64,000 nt of DNA from Flavobacteriaceae bacterium UBA2765 (GTDB lineage Bacteria > Bacteroidota > Bacteroidia > Flavobacteriales > Flavobacteriaceae), in contig DEIV01000044.1 of assembly GCA_002352665.1 (NCBI GenBank), positions 49,900-113,899 of the forward strand, in the 5' to 3' direction. The notes beneath the pieces were generated by a model. It had not been told where the DNA came from, did no database searches, and worked only from the letters and a program-made list of their open reading frames with translations. Shown here one piece after another: positions 27,601 to 35,782 of the stretch (positions are counted from its first letter, which is position 1; each line of letters opens with the position of its first letter). The translations under genes and the position numbers were made by a program.

Positions 27601-30600
27601 GCTCTTTTTGATGGATATTAAAATCAGCATTTCCAAAACTTCTACTGGCATTACTTCTATTATATGCATAGTTGTATTGTTGATAAATTGGGTTAAAATA
27701 CCAATTATGCGGTTTAAATTGATCTAAAGAGGCATCATACATAGAAGCCAACATTTCAGCCGCTATTTTATCTTTTTGAGTTCCTTTAATTTTAAAACTC
27801 CATGTTTCATTTTGTCCCGGTTGCAATTTATCTCTAAACGTAGTGGTTTCTATATTTAATTCATGCTTAGGATAAGGTACATTTACATTTATTGTTCCGT
27901 TAGAAAAATCATTATAATTTACCCATTGATAATGAATGGAAAATCCACCAACATCGCTTTCTTTTACCGGAATGATAATTGTTTTGATCTCATTTGACAA
28001 ATGCACAATTTGAGTATTGACATTATTATATTTCTTAACGGTGGTTACCGTAATTGATAGATCTTTAGATGCTGAACCAAGGCTCAATTTTACAAACTGA
28101 TTTGGTTGATAATCTTCTTTATCAACTTTTACAAAAAACAACTGTTGGTCGGCTATTTTTTTATCATCATCACTAAATACATTGAAACGTTTTTCGTCTT
28201 TTACAACTTGATTGAATTTATCCTTGCTTTCTGCTATTACAACATAGTTACCTGATATCCATTTACTTATATTCTTCAAAATAATTTCTTTAGATTTTTC
28301 GGAATCAAAGTTGGTTTCAAAAACCAATTTTCCTTTTTTCCATTGATTCAGGTCATTTTCTTTTTGATAAGCGTCATGTGGAAAGAGATGCTCAAATTCT
28401 TCTTGAGAAAATTCTTGATAATCTGGAGCTTGCCAGGGGCGATTTCTTAAAGGTGACTGAGGAGCTATTAATTTGTATATTTTAAGAACGCCTTTAGTAG
28501 CCACAAACTCACCATTTAAGTTATTGGTTGCTAAATTAATAAGATGATTCTTTTTCTTTTTATCTAATTTATCCGATAAAGAAATGTTTATCCTTAAGGC
28601 GTGATAGCCTACATTTACAATTGTCTCTGTACTTCTAGTTTCACCATTAATATCAGTAACATCAGCTATAACTTTATAATTAAAAGTGGGTTGACCACTT
28701 TTATCAATTTTTAAATCGGGTATGGCTTTAAAAACAATGTTGTAATTACCTGATGCATCTGTAGTCGTTTCTCCATGTGTAATTTCCAATTCATCTGAAT
28801 TAAAATTAGGTCTAGAATACCAATACCATCTCGGATACTGAGCCGTACGAACTACGCGATAAATTACCTTGGCGTCTGTAATATGACTTCCTGCAAAGGC
28901 TGTGGCAAATCCATTGACGACAATACTATCATTAATAGTATAAGTTTCGGTTACTGGTTTGAATTCAGTTTCAAATTTAGGACGCTTATATTCTTCTACC
29001 GAAAAATATGTACTACCATTTGGATTACTACCAGAATAACGTGAAGCCGAAGCTAATATATTATAATTACCGGTTAAGCCAGTACTTGGTATTATAAACG
29101 TTCCACTAAAAGAACCGAATTCATTGGTATTTAAGGTCAAAGTTTTTACCTTTTGATAATTAACATCCTGCAATGTAACCGCTACACTTTCGTCTGCTAT
29201 ACTATGCGATTTGTTGTTGGTAGAACTTACGGCAATACCCTTAAAATAAACGGTTTGACCGGGTCTGTAAATACTTCTATCCGTAAATAAAAAAATCTGA
29301 GAAGATTCTGTATCCTTTTCTATATACTGTCGGGTTTCATTTAGATAAAAATCGCCAAATACTGCTTTATCTTTTTGGTGAGATACCGTTATCACAACAT
29401 TGCTACGATATTGATCTACACTAAAAGCTACTTGCCCTTTATCATTACTAGTTAAAGTTAAGTCAATACGCTTATTATATCTGCCGGTATTATTATTTTT
29501 AATATGCACAGTCGCTCCGACTAAGGGGTTTCCATTATTTCTATCCACCACTTGATACACATTTTTACCGGAAATGGTATTTTCTATCAATACTATATCT
29601 GTAATTTGAACAAAGCTAAATCCAAAAGTATGATCTTCTGAAATATCTTTGCCAGATGACGCGAAAATCATGTAATTACCCTGCTCTAGTTCAGGCAAAA
29701 GCACTTCTGTTTGATGTAGTTGATAATCCTTTTCATTACGTAAATTGGCATCCCAAGATTGTACGGTCTTTAATTTTTTGATAAAAGCAATTTTTGCGGA
29801 ATCGTTATATATTTCATTAAATCTTTGCTGTTGTTTTTTACTGAATATAAAAGCATTAAAAAATAGTTTATCAGTATTTTTATAGCTAATTAATAAACGA
29901 GAAGGTTTATTTATAGGCAAAAATTGTTCATTGGAAATTTGCAGGCTTTTGCTCAGTATTTGATGCTGTAAACTCAAGCTTTTTTCAGCACCTTTAGATT
30001 TTGGGTATTTAGCAATGACCTCCTTACAGATTTGCAATGCTTCTTTTCGTTTCCACTGATTTTCCCTATTTTCTAAAGGGTTAAACGTATTGGCCTGTTC
30101 ACTATATAAGAGGGCAATTTTATAGTCAATTTCAGTTACTATTTCATGATTTTTAAATTGCTCTTTTAACTGTTGTAGAGCAAATAAATATATACTGTCT
30201 TTTTCTTTAAAAACAGCGTTTGATTTTACAAAATCTAAACGCTCTAAAGACAATGCCACTAAAGCAGTTGGGTCATTATCTTTTAAGTGAGAAAGCGTTA
30301 GGTTTTTATATATTCGTAAAGCGTGTAATTGTTGAGATAAACTATCTTCAGCATACAATTGATTTTTGATAAAACTAGCATTATCTGATAATAATTCGCT
30401 ATTTTCAATTTCAAATTTATAAGACGGTCTTTTAAGATTATCTTCATCAGTTTTATAAAACCCAATGGCTCTATGTGCCAAAAAATCATACAAGGTAGGT
30501 CTGTGTTTTTTAGAATCAGTCTGGAGGTTTAATATATCGTCAAATTGCTTTAGATCAGTATTTTGCAATAGTATAGCACTCACCAGAGATTGTTGATAAT

Positions 30601-31057
30601 GATGGTGTGTTTCTTCAAAAATAGTTTGCAGATCCCAGGTTCTAAAATCAGTAGTGTCAATTTTCTCGGCAGTATTAGATCTGTTATAAAACTTCCATCT
30701 GTTTTGTTGAAAATACTGCCAGTATAAATCGGCTAGAATACTTTCTATCATATTTCTTGCAGGAAATTTCCGCTCTTTTGCCTCCTTTTTAAGTGTATTG
30801 ATAATATTCAATTGTGCATCTTCCTCTACAGTTAAGGCAAACTTAGATGTATAAAACAAAGTTTTAATCAATTGCGGGTCGTTACCCTCTTTTTTAGCTT
30901 TCTTATAAATTTTTGTAACCTCAGCTAAAGCTGATTTTGGCAATCCTTTCAATTCAAATTGTTCTACTTTTCTCCAATCTTTTTCATAATTTGATTGTGC
31001 CTTTATAGCCGATGAAAATAACAGTATTAGACTAAGTGTTACAATTGATTTTTGCAT
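24620..31057 (-). CDS. giant alpha-2-macroglobulin family protein with thioester and inserted SusC-like N-domain
   Basis: This roughly 2145-residue exported protein belongs to the bacterial alpha-2-macroglobulin family, which traps proteases in the periplasm or at the outer membrane. I start it at the ATG ending 31057 (MQKSIVTLSLILLFSSAIKAQ) because that gives a clean signal peptide. A helical N-terminal region (about 20-400) precedes macroglobulin MG-type beta domains (FLFTDRSIYRPGQTVYFKG is the typical MG2 signature). PYECAEQTF near residue 1585 holds the Cys-x-Glu-Gln thioester, followed by the alpha-alpha toroid and receptor-like C-terminal domain. Uniquely, about 1203-1290 is a carboxypeptidase-D-like domain ending DEVVVIGYG, the same module that starts SusC proteins. 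There is no pbpC gene next to it. Confidence 0.88.
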   Translation of the reverse strand: MQKSIVTLSLILLFSSAIKAQSNYEKDWRKVEQFELKGLPKSALAEVTKIYKKAKKEGNDPQLIKTLFYTSKFALTVEEDAQLNIINTLKKEAKERKFPARNMIESILADLYWQYFQQNRWKFYNRSNTAEKIDTTDFRTWDLQTIFEETHHHYQQSLVSAILLQNTDLKQFDDILNLQTDSKKHRPTLYDFLAHRAIGFYKTDEDNLKRPSYKFEIENSELLSDNASFIKNQLYAEDSLSQQLHALRIYKNLTLSHLKDNDPTALVALSLERLDFVKSNAVFKEKDSIYLFALQQLKEQFKNHEIVTEIDYKIALLYSEQANTFNPLENRENQWKRKEALQICKEVIAKYPKSKGAEKSLSLQHQILSKSLQISNEQFLPINKPSRLLISYKNTDKLFFNAFIFSKKQQQRFNEIYNDSAKIAFIKKLKTVQSWDANLRNEKDYQLHQTEVLLPELEQGNYMIFASSGKDISEDHTFGFSFVQITDIVLIENTISGKNVYQVVDRNNGNPLVGATVHIKNNNTGRYNKRIDLTLTSNDKGQVAFSVDQYRSNVVITVSHQKDKAVFGDFYLNETRQYIEKDTESSQIFLFTDRSIYRPGQTVYFKGIAVSSTNNKSHSIADESVAVTLQDVNYQKVKTLTLNTNEFGSFSGTFIIPSTGLTGNYNILASASRYSGSNPNGSTYFSVEEYKRPKFETEFKPVTETYTINDSIVVNGFATAFAGSHITDAKVIYRVVRTAQYPRWYWYSRPNFNSDELEITHGETTTDASGNYNIVFKAIPDLKIDKSGQPTFNYKVIADVTDINGETRSTETIVNVGYHALRINISLSDKLDKKKKNHLINLATNNLNGEFVATKGVLKIYKLIAPQSPLRNRPWQAPDYQEFSQEEFEHLFPHDAYQKENDLNQWKKGKLVFETNFDSEKSKEIILKNISKWISGNYVVIAESKDKFNQVVKDEKRFNVFSDDDKKIADQQLFFVKVDKEDYQPNQFVKLSLGSASKDLSITVTTVKKYNNVNTQIVHLSNEIKTIIIPVKESDVGGFSIHYQWVNYNDFSNGTINVNVPYPKHELNIETTTFRDKLQPGQNETWSFKIKGTQKDKIAAEMLASMYDASLDQFKPHNWYFNPIYQQYNYAYNRSNASRSFGNADFNIHQKEHSYYGFSQQYYDELNWFGFSLTNSWFNNSYLSSLKRKYKPIEANSFYDKSKVKGYIYGKVSEEYGILPGVSVIVKGTTRGTQTDFDGNFNIEVKKGETLVFSFVGYETQEIKVGKDNVYNIVLSEDSDSLDEVVVIGYGGKNKRKDKKELRLRGKVSGVMHEEAEMAMEDEALASPSSLENDSVEKPSPKKEEQSLKGIVARKNLQETAFFYPHLKTDAEGNVSFNFTVPESLTRWNLNLLAHTKDMATTQQQLTTVTQKELMVMPNPPRFLREGDKIVFASKISNLTDKSLTGISELQLYDAVTNKPIDTKLGNTENRKEFAIDAKGNANVSWTLQIPFDVQAVKYKIVAKAGNFTDGEENALPVLSNRMLVTETLPMWLRSHESRTFTLDKLKNNSSTTLKNHKLTLEVTSNPAWYAVQALPYLMEYPYECAEQTFARYYANALASHIANANPRIQEVFNQWKNSDALLSNLEKNQELKSMIIQETPWLRDAQSETEQKKRIALLFDLNKMKNELTSAARKLSQIQMNNGGFPWFKGSRYPNRYITQHIASGFGHLKKLNVTLTGVEMSSMLAKAVKFLDDEILNDYNELLKQARIIRKRAKTKAEGLKLEREYLASNHTGHFQIQYLYMRSFYKDKSIRNKVQTAVDYYTNQSYKYWLDNNLYTKGMIALIAKRNNNTVVADRIVASLKENAVVNKELGMYWKDNRASWYWYQAPIETHALLIEAFTEVEGDVKTIDELKVWLLKNKQTNRWQTTKATSEAVYALLLQGTDWLEVTDFVDITVGQQQIDPLALEESKVEAGTGYFKTSWSANEIKSDMATVKMTKKSEGIAWGALYWQYFEDLDKITSAETPLKLSKKLFLKQYTDKGEKLTVIDEKSNLKLGDLVRVRIELKVDRTMEFVHMKDMRAAGFEPVNVLSQYKWQDNLGYYESTKDAATNFFFDILPKGVYVFEYDLRVNNKGDFSNGITTIQSMYAPEFSSHSEGVRVLIK

Positions 31058-31256
31058 AATATTTCTTTTTAGAATATCAAATAACAGTATAAACATTTAA
31101 AAATACAATTTAAAATGAGTAAACTGTTCTTTTTGTAAGGTAAAAGAGGTTTTTAAGTGAGCAAAAACCTTTCTATGACCATCTCTTTTAAGAAATAGAA
31201 ACATGGGCAATCTATAAGTTCAAAATTGTATACTTTTACACGCTAGTATATTTTAA

Positions 31257-31829
31257 ATGATAACCCCACAACAATTATACCTTCAATCTAAACATAAAAC
31301 ACGAGTGGTTATTTACGGCTCGCAGCGAAAATTAATTATTGCATTGATTTTACATGTTTTGGAATATCATGAAAGAAATGTTGATTATCTTTTAGGTACA
31401 GAGCCAACAAAATATTTAAATAATGGTAATGAATTTATTGTTATTGAAACTGCCGAAAATGCACATGAATTAAAAGCCAATATTGCATTGTTAAGCTCAA
31501 GTAACACGAAGAACAATGCACAGGTTATTGCATTTATTAAATCATTAACTAATGGTGGTATTTTAGTTTATAATGCCGAAGATATTTCGGTGGAACAAAT
31601 GGTAAAAGATAGTTCAAATCCCATTAAAAAATATCCTTATCACACCCCAGAATATAGCATAGAAAATGACATCATGTTTTTAGATACTAGGGAAGGAAAA
31701 TTACCTCTAGAACTATCGGGACAAGAAGATTTACAAAACATAGCCGGTTCCAAATGGATATGCCAACATATGGGTATTGATGAAGATGATTTTTATGAAG
31801 CCATTGGGAGTTTTTCAATCTTATCCTAA
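31257..31829 (+). CDS. small Mur-ligase-like protein with a degenerate P-loop
   Basis: This 190-residue cytoplasmic protein reads like the central domain of Mpl/MurC-type peptidoglycan ligases cut down to its core. TRVVIYGSQRKLIIALILHVLEYH occupies the place of the ATP-binding GTHGKTT segment, VDYLLGTEP and FIVIETAE follow as in Mpl, and LSGQEDLQNIAGSKWICQHMGI (shortened: NIAGSKWICQHMGI...FYEAIGSF) matches the domain's last helices. The P-loop Gly-Lys-Thr is lost, so it cannot bind ATP in the usual way. It has no MurC N-terminal or C-terminal ligase domain. It might be a regulatory partner or structural relic. Upstream of the DUF2249 operon by about 200 bases, same strand. Family call is by motif memory and should be tested. 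Confidence 0.55.
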   Translation: MITPQQLYLQSKHKTRVVIYGSQRKLIIALILHVLEYHERNVDYLLGTEPTKYLNNGNEFIVIETAENAHELKANIALLSSSNTKNNAQVIAFIKSLTNGGILVYNAEDISVEQMVKDSSNPIKKYPYHTPEYSIENDIMFLDTREGKLPLELSGQEDLQNIAGSKWICQHMGIDEDDFYEAIGSFSILS

Positions 31830-31937
31830 CAATTACAAGACTTACTTAAGAAAGGAATTTTTTAATTTCAAAAAAAGCTTAAACATAGATTTTTTATTCT
31901 TTTATTTTCTTAATACAAGATAAATACATCTTTTATT

Positions 31938-31953
31938 TGTAATGTATGTTACA
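31938..31953. promoter_or_regulatory. FNR/CRP-family-like palindrome upstream of the DUF2249 operon
   Basis: TGTAATGTATGTTACA is an inverted repeat of TGTAA and TTACA around six bases, the layout of CRP/FNR-family sites (TGTGA-N6-TCACA class). It lies about 91 bases before the operon's first ATG. Regulators of this family control nitric-oxide and anaerobic genes in Bacteroidota. One site only, so the call is moderate. Confidence 0.45.
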
Positions 31954-32002
31954 TATAACTATTTAAACTCATTCTAAATTATGTTTACACATTTTTAATC
32001 TT

Positions 32003-32010
32003 TAATTTTG
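32003..32010 (+). promoter_or_regulatory. probable -7 box of the DUF2249 operon
   Basis: TAATTTTG matches TANNTTTG 18 bases before the ATG at 32029. The palindrome at 31938-31953 is centred about 60-70 bases upstream of the likely transcription start. The TTG at 32008 that opens the longer reading frame lies inside this box, another reason to prefer the ATG at 32029. Confidence 0.4.
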
Positions 32011-32028
32011 CTCTTAAATCATCAAAAA

Positions 32029-32853
32029 ATGATAATTAATAGAAATACAAGAATTTCAACTTTACTTAAAGAAAATAGAGAGACAATCAATGTAATAGGG
32101 TCAATTAATAAGAATTTCTTAAAATTAAAAAATCCCATTTTGCGTAAGGTATTGGCTCCAAGAGTAACTATTGTAGATGCCGCAAAAATAGGAGGTGTAA
32201 AAATAAAAGTATTGGTTGATAAGTTAGAAGGAATCGGTTTTAAATTTGAAAGTGATTTAACAACTATTCCTAAGAAAACTACTCAAAAAATAAGCACAAA
32301 TTTAGCTTCTCAATTAAAAAATATTAAAAATATGAAAACTTTAGATGTTCGTTCAACACTTGACTCAGGTATTGATCCATTTAAAATTATTATCCAAACA
32401 ATAAAAGAATTAAATGAAAATGAAACCCTACAAATTATCAATTCTTTTGAACCCATACCTTTAATACGAAAATTGAAATCAAAAGGTTATGACTCATGGA
32501 CAGAACGGACTGAAGAAGGAATCGTTAATACATTTTTTAAAAAGAATAAGACGAAATGGGTTGATAATGAAATCGAAGTCAGTAATAAAAAAAGTAAAAA
32601 AGATTTTGATGAGCAATTGCGTTTTTTTGAAAATCACATTAGATATATTGACGTTAGGCAATTAGAAATGCCGGAACCAATGGTACAAATTTTAAAGGAA
32701 ATTGAAACATTAGAAAAAGGTCATGCATTGTATGTAGATCATAATAAAATACCTCAATTTTTATTACCTGAATTAGAAACCAGAGATTTTGAGATTTTAT
32801 ATAAAGAAATTGATTGCAACCATACATTATTGTTAATCTATAAAAATTATTAA
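32029..32853 (+). CDS. DUF1858 + DUF2249 domain protein (redox/NO-associated)
   Basis: This 274-residue cytoplasmic protein has an N-terminal DUF1858-like domain (about 1-75: ISTLLKENRETINVIGSINKNF... and VDAAKIGGVKIKVLVDKL) and a middle DUF2249 domain (about 95-165: LDVRSTLDSGIDPFKII, then ETLQIINSFEPIPLIRKLKSKG). A second DUF2249-like segment (YIDVRQLEMPEPMVQILKEIETL, residues about 205-270) follows. Such proteins sit beside nitric-oxide reductases, NnrS-type proteins and hemerythrins. The ATG at 32029 is preferred over the longer frame starting with TTG at 32008. The next gene's ATG overlaps its stop (TAATG), so translation is coupled. The biochemical role is unknown. Confidence 0.75.
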   Translation: MIINRNTRISTLLKENRETINVIGSINKNFLKLKNPILRKVLAPRVTIVDAAKIGGVKIKVLVDKLEGIGFKFESDLTTIPKKTTQKISTNLASQLKNIKNMKTLDVRSTLDSGIDPFKIIIQTIKELNENETLQIINSFEPIPLIRKLKSKGYDSWTERTEEGIVNTFFKKNKTKWVDNEIEVSNKKSKKDFDEQLRFFENHIRYIDVRQLEMPEPMVQILKEIETLEKGHALYVDHNKIPQFLLPELETRDFEILYKEIDCNHTLLLIYKNY

Positions 32854-34148
32854 TGAGTGTTTTAAACTCAAATAACGCTCCAGATGCCAGTGTTGTAAAA
32901 CCTCATTTTATTTTTAGTTCGTTGTCACTTCTAATTTTATCAGTTATGATTATTTTGGCCGACAGCAGTTTTCTAGATGCTTATTTTAATACTAAAATTG
33001 TTGCGATTACTCATATGGCTGTTTTAGGCTGGGCAATTATGATTGTTTTTGGAGCCTTATATCAACTCATACCTGTAGTTTTTGAAACTTCATTGTTTAG
33101 TGAAAATTTGGCAAAATTCACATTTTGGATCTCTAGTTTTAGTGTGGTATTTTTAACCTATTCATTTTGGATTGGTGCCTATGCAACCCTACTCCCTTAC
33201 GCTGCATCCTTAATGTTTATATCATTATTGCTTTTTATCGTTAATATATTATTATCCTATAAAAATTCTAAGCTAAAAAATAATTCATCAAAATTTGTGA
33301 TTACTGCTGTTCTCTGGTTAGCCATTACAGAAATAATAGGTACCTTAATTGCATTTAATTTTATGTATACCTTTTTATCAGAGATCCATTTGCATTACTT
33401 AAAAATTCATGCAACTATTGGTTTGATTGGCTGGTTTTTATTATTAATTATAGGGGTTAGTTCTACGCTTATTCCTATGTTTTTTGTTTCGCATGAGCTA
33501 AAAGATAAAAAATTGAGCATTGCCTATTATTTAATTAATTTCGGACTCATAGCATTATCTGTAAATTGGTTTTTTATTCATCAAAACCAATTTGATATCC
33601 TTTTTTGGCTTTCAATTGCAATTGGTATTCTATTCTTTATATCATTTGTATATGATTCTTATAAAAAAAGGATGCGAAAAATATTAGATATTGGTATGAA
33701 ACATACCATGTTATCTATTATAAGTTTAGTATTACCCTTTGCTCTAGGTTTAGTTCTAACATTAGGATTTGGCATTGAACAAGTATTAATATATAGGGTA
33801 GTTACCGTTTATGGATTTTCAATTATTTTTGGCTTCATTACAACACTAATTCTAGGTCAAACCTATAAAACCTTACCCTTTGTAATTTGGCTTGATAAGT
33901 ATAAGGGATTGGTAGGGAAAATTAAAACTCCTATGCCAAGGGAATTGTATTCGGAAAAAATAGCCAATATCCATTTTTATTTTTATTTACTTTTTATTAT
34001 ATCTATGATTTTAGGGATATTCTTTGATAAATTATGGCTTATACGAATAGGAAGTTATTTATTGTTAATAGTTGCAGTATTATACAATATAAATGTTTTT
34101 AAAATGGTCTCTCACAAAGTAAAAACTGAAATAACAAATGAAAACTAA
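32853..34148 (+). CDS. multi-pass membrane protein, heme-copper oxidase subunit I / NnrS-like
   Basis: This 431-residue protein has about twelve hydrophobic segments. Several histidines lie in helices in the manner of heme-copper oxidase subunit I and NO-reductase/NnrS proteins: ITHMAVLGW (His54) followed by FGALYQLIPVVFE, then HLHYLKIHATIGLIGW and GMKHTM. It lacks the full set of copper ligands I would expect from an active oxidase, so a heme-binding accessory or NO-stress role is more likely than a true terminal oxidase. It is the middle gene of a translationally coupled operon between the DUF2249 protein and a DUF59 protein. Function is inferred from context. Confidence 0.65.
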   Translation: MSVLNSNNAPDASVVKPHFIFSSLSLLILSVMIILADSSFLDAYFNTKIVAITHMAVLGWAIMIVFGALYQLIPVVFETSLFSENLAKFTFWISSFSVVFLTYSFWIGAYATLLPYAASLMFISLLLFIVNILLSYKNSKLKNNSSKFVITAVLWLAITEIIGTLIAFNFMYTFLSEIHLHYLKIHATIGLIGWFLLLIIGVSSTLIPMFFVSHELKDKKLSIAYYLINFGLIALSVNWFFIHQNQFDILFWLSIAIGILFFISFVYDSYKKRMRKILDIGMKHTMLSIISLVLPFALGLVLTLGFGIEQVLIYRVVTVYGFSIIFGFITTLILGQTYKTLPFVIWLDKYKGLVGKIKTPMPRELYSEKIANIHFYFYLLFIISMILGIFFDKLWLIRIGSYLLLIVAVLYNINVFKMVSHKVKTEITNEN

Positions 34149-34458
34149 AGAAGAAATAACAATTTTTGAACTTGAAGTATTAGAATTGTTAAAAAATGTA
34201 ATGGATCCTGAAATTGAAATAAATATAGTTGATTTAGGGCTAATTTACGAAGTCAATTATGATGGTAAAAAAAACATCAATATTGAAATGACATTTTCTA
34301 CACCTTCCTGCCCTCTAGGAGAAACTATTATCAGTAGTGTAAAAGAAGCGATTAAACAAAAACATCAAGACTTTACAATAAATATTGATGTCGTTTTTGA
34401 TCCACTTTGGTCAACAGCCTTGGTTAGTGAAGAAGGTAAAAAATTATTGGGATTGTAG
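34138..34458 (+). CDS. DUF59 / MIP18-like metal-sulfur cluster assembly protein
   Basis: This 106-residue cytoplasmic protein is a single DUF59 (MIP18/PaaD/SufT-type) domain. The signature is NVMDPEIEINIVDLGLIYEV (about 21-40), then TFSTPSCPLGETI with the conserved cysteine, and VVFDPLWSTALVSEEGKKLLG at the end, where W-S/T-P-x-x-I is usual. Such proteins help insert Fe-S clusters into targets. It overlaps the previous gene by 11 bases. In this operon it may mature a cluster in an NO- or nitrate-linked enzyme, or in one of the partner proteins; that is inference. Confidence 0.88.
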   Translation: MKTKEEITIFELEVLELLKNVMDPEIEINIVDLGLIYEVNYDGKKNINIEMTFSTPSCPLGETIISSVKEAIKQKHQDFTINIDVVFDPLWSTALVSEEGKKLLGL

Positions 34459-34590
34459 TTTTTAATATTCTTTTCTATGTAAACATCTGATAAAACCAAT
34501 ATTGAATTAGCAGCAAAAAACTCCTAAAGTTCCATGAGACAATTGTTACCGAATTTTTTTTCAAACACCTCTCTGAGAAGCGTTTTCTTT

Positions 34591-35598
34591 TTAATCTTCA
34601 TTAACTTTTAGTACTAATTTTCCCATTTTTTCACCTGAAAAAAGTCTTAAAAATGTTTCATGAAAATTCTCTATTCCCTCATAAACATCTTCTTTAGATT
34701 TTAATTTTCCTTGCTTTATCCATTGTCCCATTTGCTGTGCTGCTTTTCCATAATCTTTTGCATAATCGAAAACAACCATCCCTTTCATAGACGCTCTACT
34801 CACCAACAATGATAAATAGTTTGCAGGTCCTTTTACGGCAGTAGTATTATTATACTGAGAAATGGCTCCGCAAATAACAATTCTTGCATGCATAGCTAGT
34901 CTACCTAAGGCTGCATCTAAAATTTCACCACCAACATTATCAAAATATACATCTATCCCTTTAGGGAAATATTCTTTTATTTTTGCTTTTATATCATCAT
35001 CTTTATAATCAATAGCGCCATCGAAACCTAATTTATCTACCAAATACTTACATTTTTCAGCACCTCCGGCAATACCAATAACTTTACAATTCTTAATTTT
35101 TGCAATCTGCCCTACTACACTACCCACCGCACCTGCTGCTCCTGATACTAAAACAGTATCTCCTTCTTTTAATTCACCTACTTCTAAAATTCCAAAATAA
35201 GCAGTCATTCCTGGCATCCCTAAAGTACCTAAATACATAGGTAATGGAGCTATTGTTGGGTCAATTTTATGGTAGCCCTTACCATCTGTAAGTACATATT
35301 GTTGCACACCTGTCTGACCATAAACATAATCACCTACTTTAAAAATAGGGTTATTTGATGCTATAACTTTACCTACACCACCAGCTCTCATAACTTCGTT
35401 AATTTTAACAGGTGGAATGTATGATCTTGTATCATTTAACCAACCACGCATGGCAGGATCTAAAGAGATATATTCGCATTGAATTAATACCTCACCATCT
35501 TCTGGTTGAGAAATTTCAGATTTAATTAATTTCCAGGTGCTTGCATCTGGCAAGCCTACTGGTCTTTTTTGCAGTAACAATTGTTTGTTTTGTGCCAT
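34591..35598 (-). CDS. NADP-dependent medium-chain reductase, CurA/leukotriene-B4-dehydrogenase-like
   Basis: This 335-residue cytoplasmic enzyme should reduce the carbon-carbon double bond of alpha,beta-unsaturated ketones or aldehydes with NADPH. It begins AQNKQLLLQKRPVGLPDASTWKL, typical of the MDR 'PTGR/CurA' branch, has LDPAMRGWLNDTRSYIPPV near the substrate site, and a Rossmann motif VSGAAGAVGSVVGQIAK near 150-170. It lacks the catalytic-zinc ligands of alcohol dehydrogenases. The length is normal. It stands alone on the minus strand between the DUF59 gene and era. The natural substrate is not known. Confidence 0.88.
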   Translation of the reverse strand: MAQNKQLLLQKRPVGLPDASTWKLIKSEISQPEDGEVLIQCEYISLDPAMRGWLNDTRSYIPPVKINEVMRAGGVGKVIASNNPIFKVGDYVYGQTGVQQYVLTDGKGYHKIDPTIAPLPMYLGTLGMPGMTAYFGILEVGELKEGDTVLVSGAAGAVGSVVGQIAKIKNCKVIGIAGGAEKCKYLVDKLGFDGAIDYKDDDIKAKIKEYFPKGIDVYFDNVGGEILDAALGRLAMHARIVICGAISQYNNTTAVKGPANYLSLLVSRASMKGMVVFDYAKDYGKAAQQMGQWIKQGKLKSKEDVYEGIENFHETFLRLFSGEKMGKLVLKVNED

Positions 35599-35635
35599 GA
35601 TTATTTAGTTAGGTAATTACTCATTTATGAATTGA

Positions 35636-35690
35636 ATAACCCTTCGGCTGTGCTTAGAGAGACATCCGAAGGACGACTAAAGAGTCCATT
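35636..35690. repeat. degenerate palindromic intergenic repeat
   Basis: CCTTCGG (35641-35647) and CCGAAGG (35666-35672) form an inverted repeat, and the segment CCTTCGGCTGTGCTTAGAGA resembles the 'CTTCGACTGCGCTCAG' repeats scattered between genes in many Bacteroidota. Only one copy is in this window, so it is a tentative call. Confidence 0.3.
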
Positions 35691-35782
35691 ATTAAGAATT
35701 AAAGGTCATTGGCTTTGGGTTAACAAAATAAAAGCATCGTTTTAATTGTAGTTACCTAGCATAGCTCTTTAGAGTGGGCTCA

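Noticed and set aside
30298..30489. Short open frames opposite or within large genes (for example within the macroglobulin, amylase and FG-GAP genes)
   Set aside because: They lie wholly inside well-supported genes in other frames, lack family features and have no leader signals.
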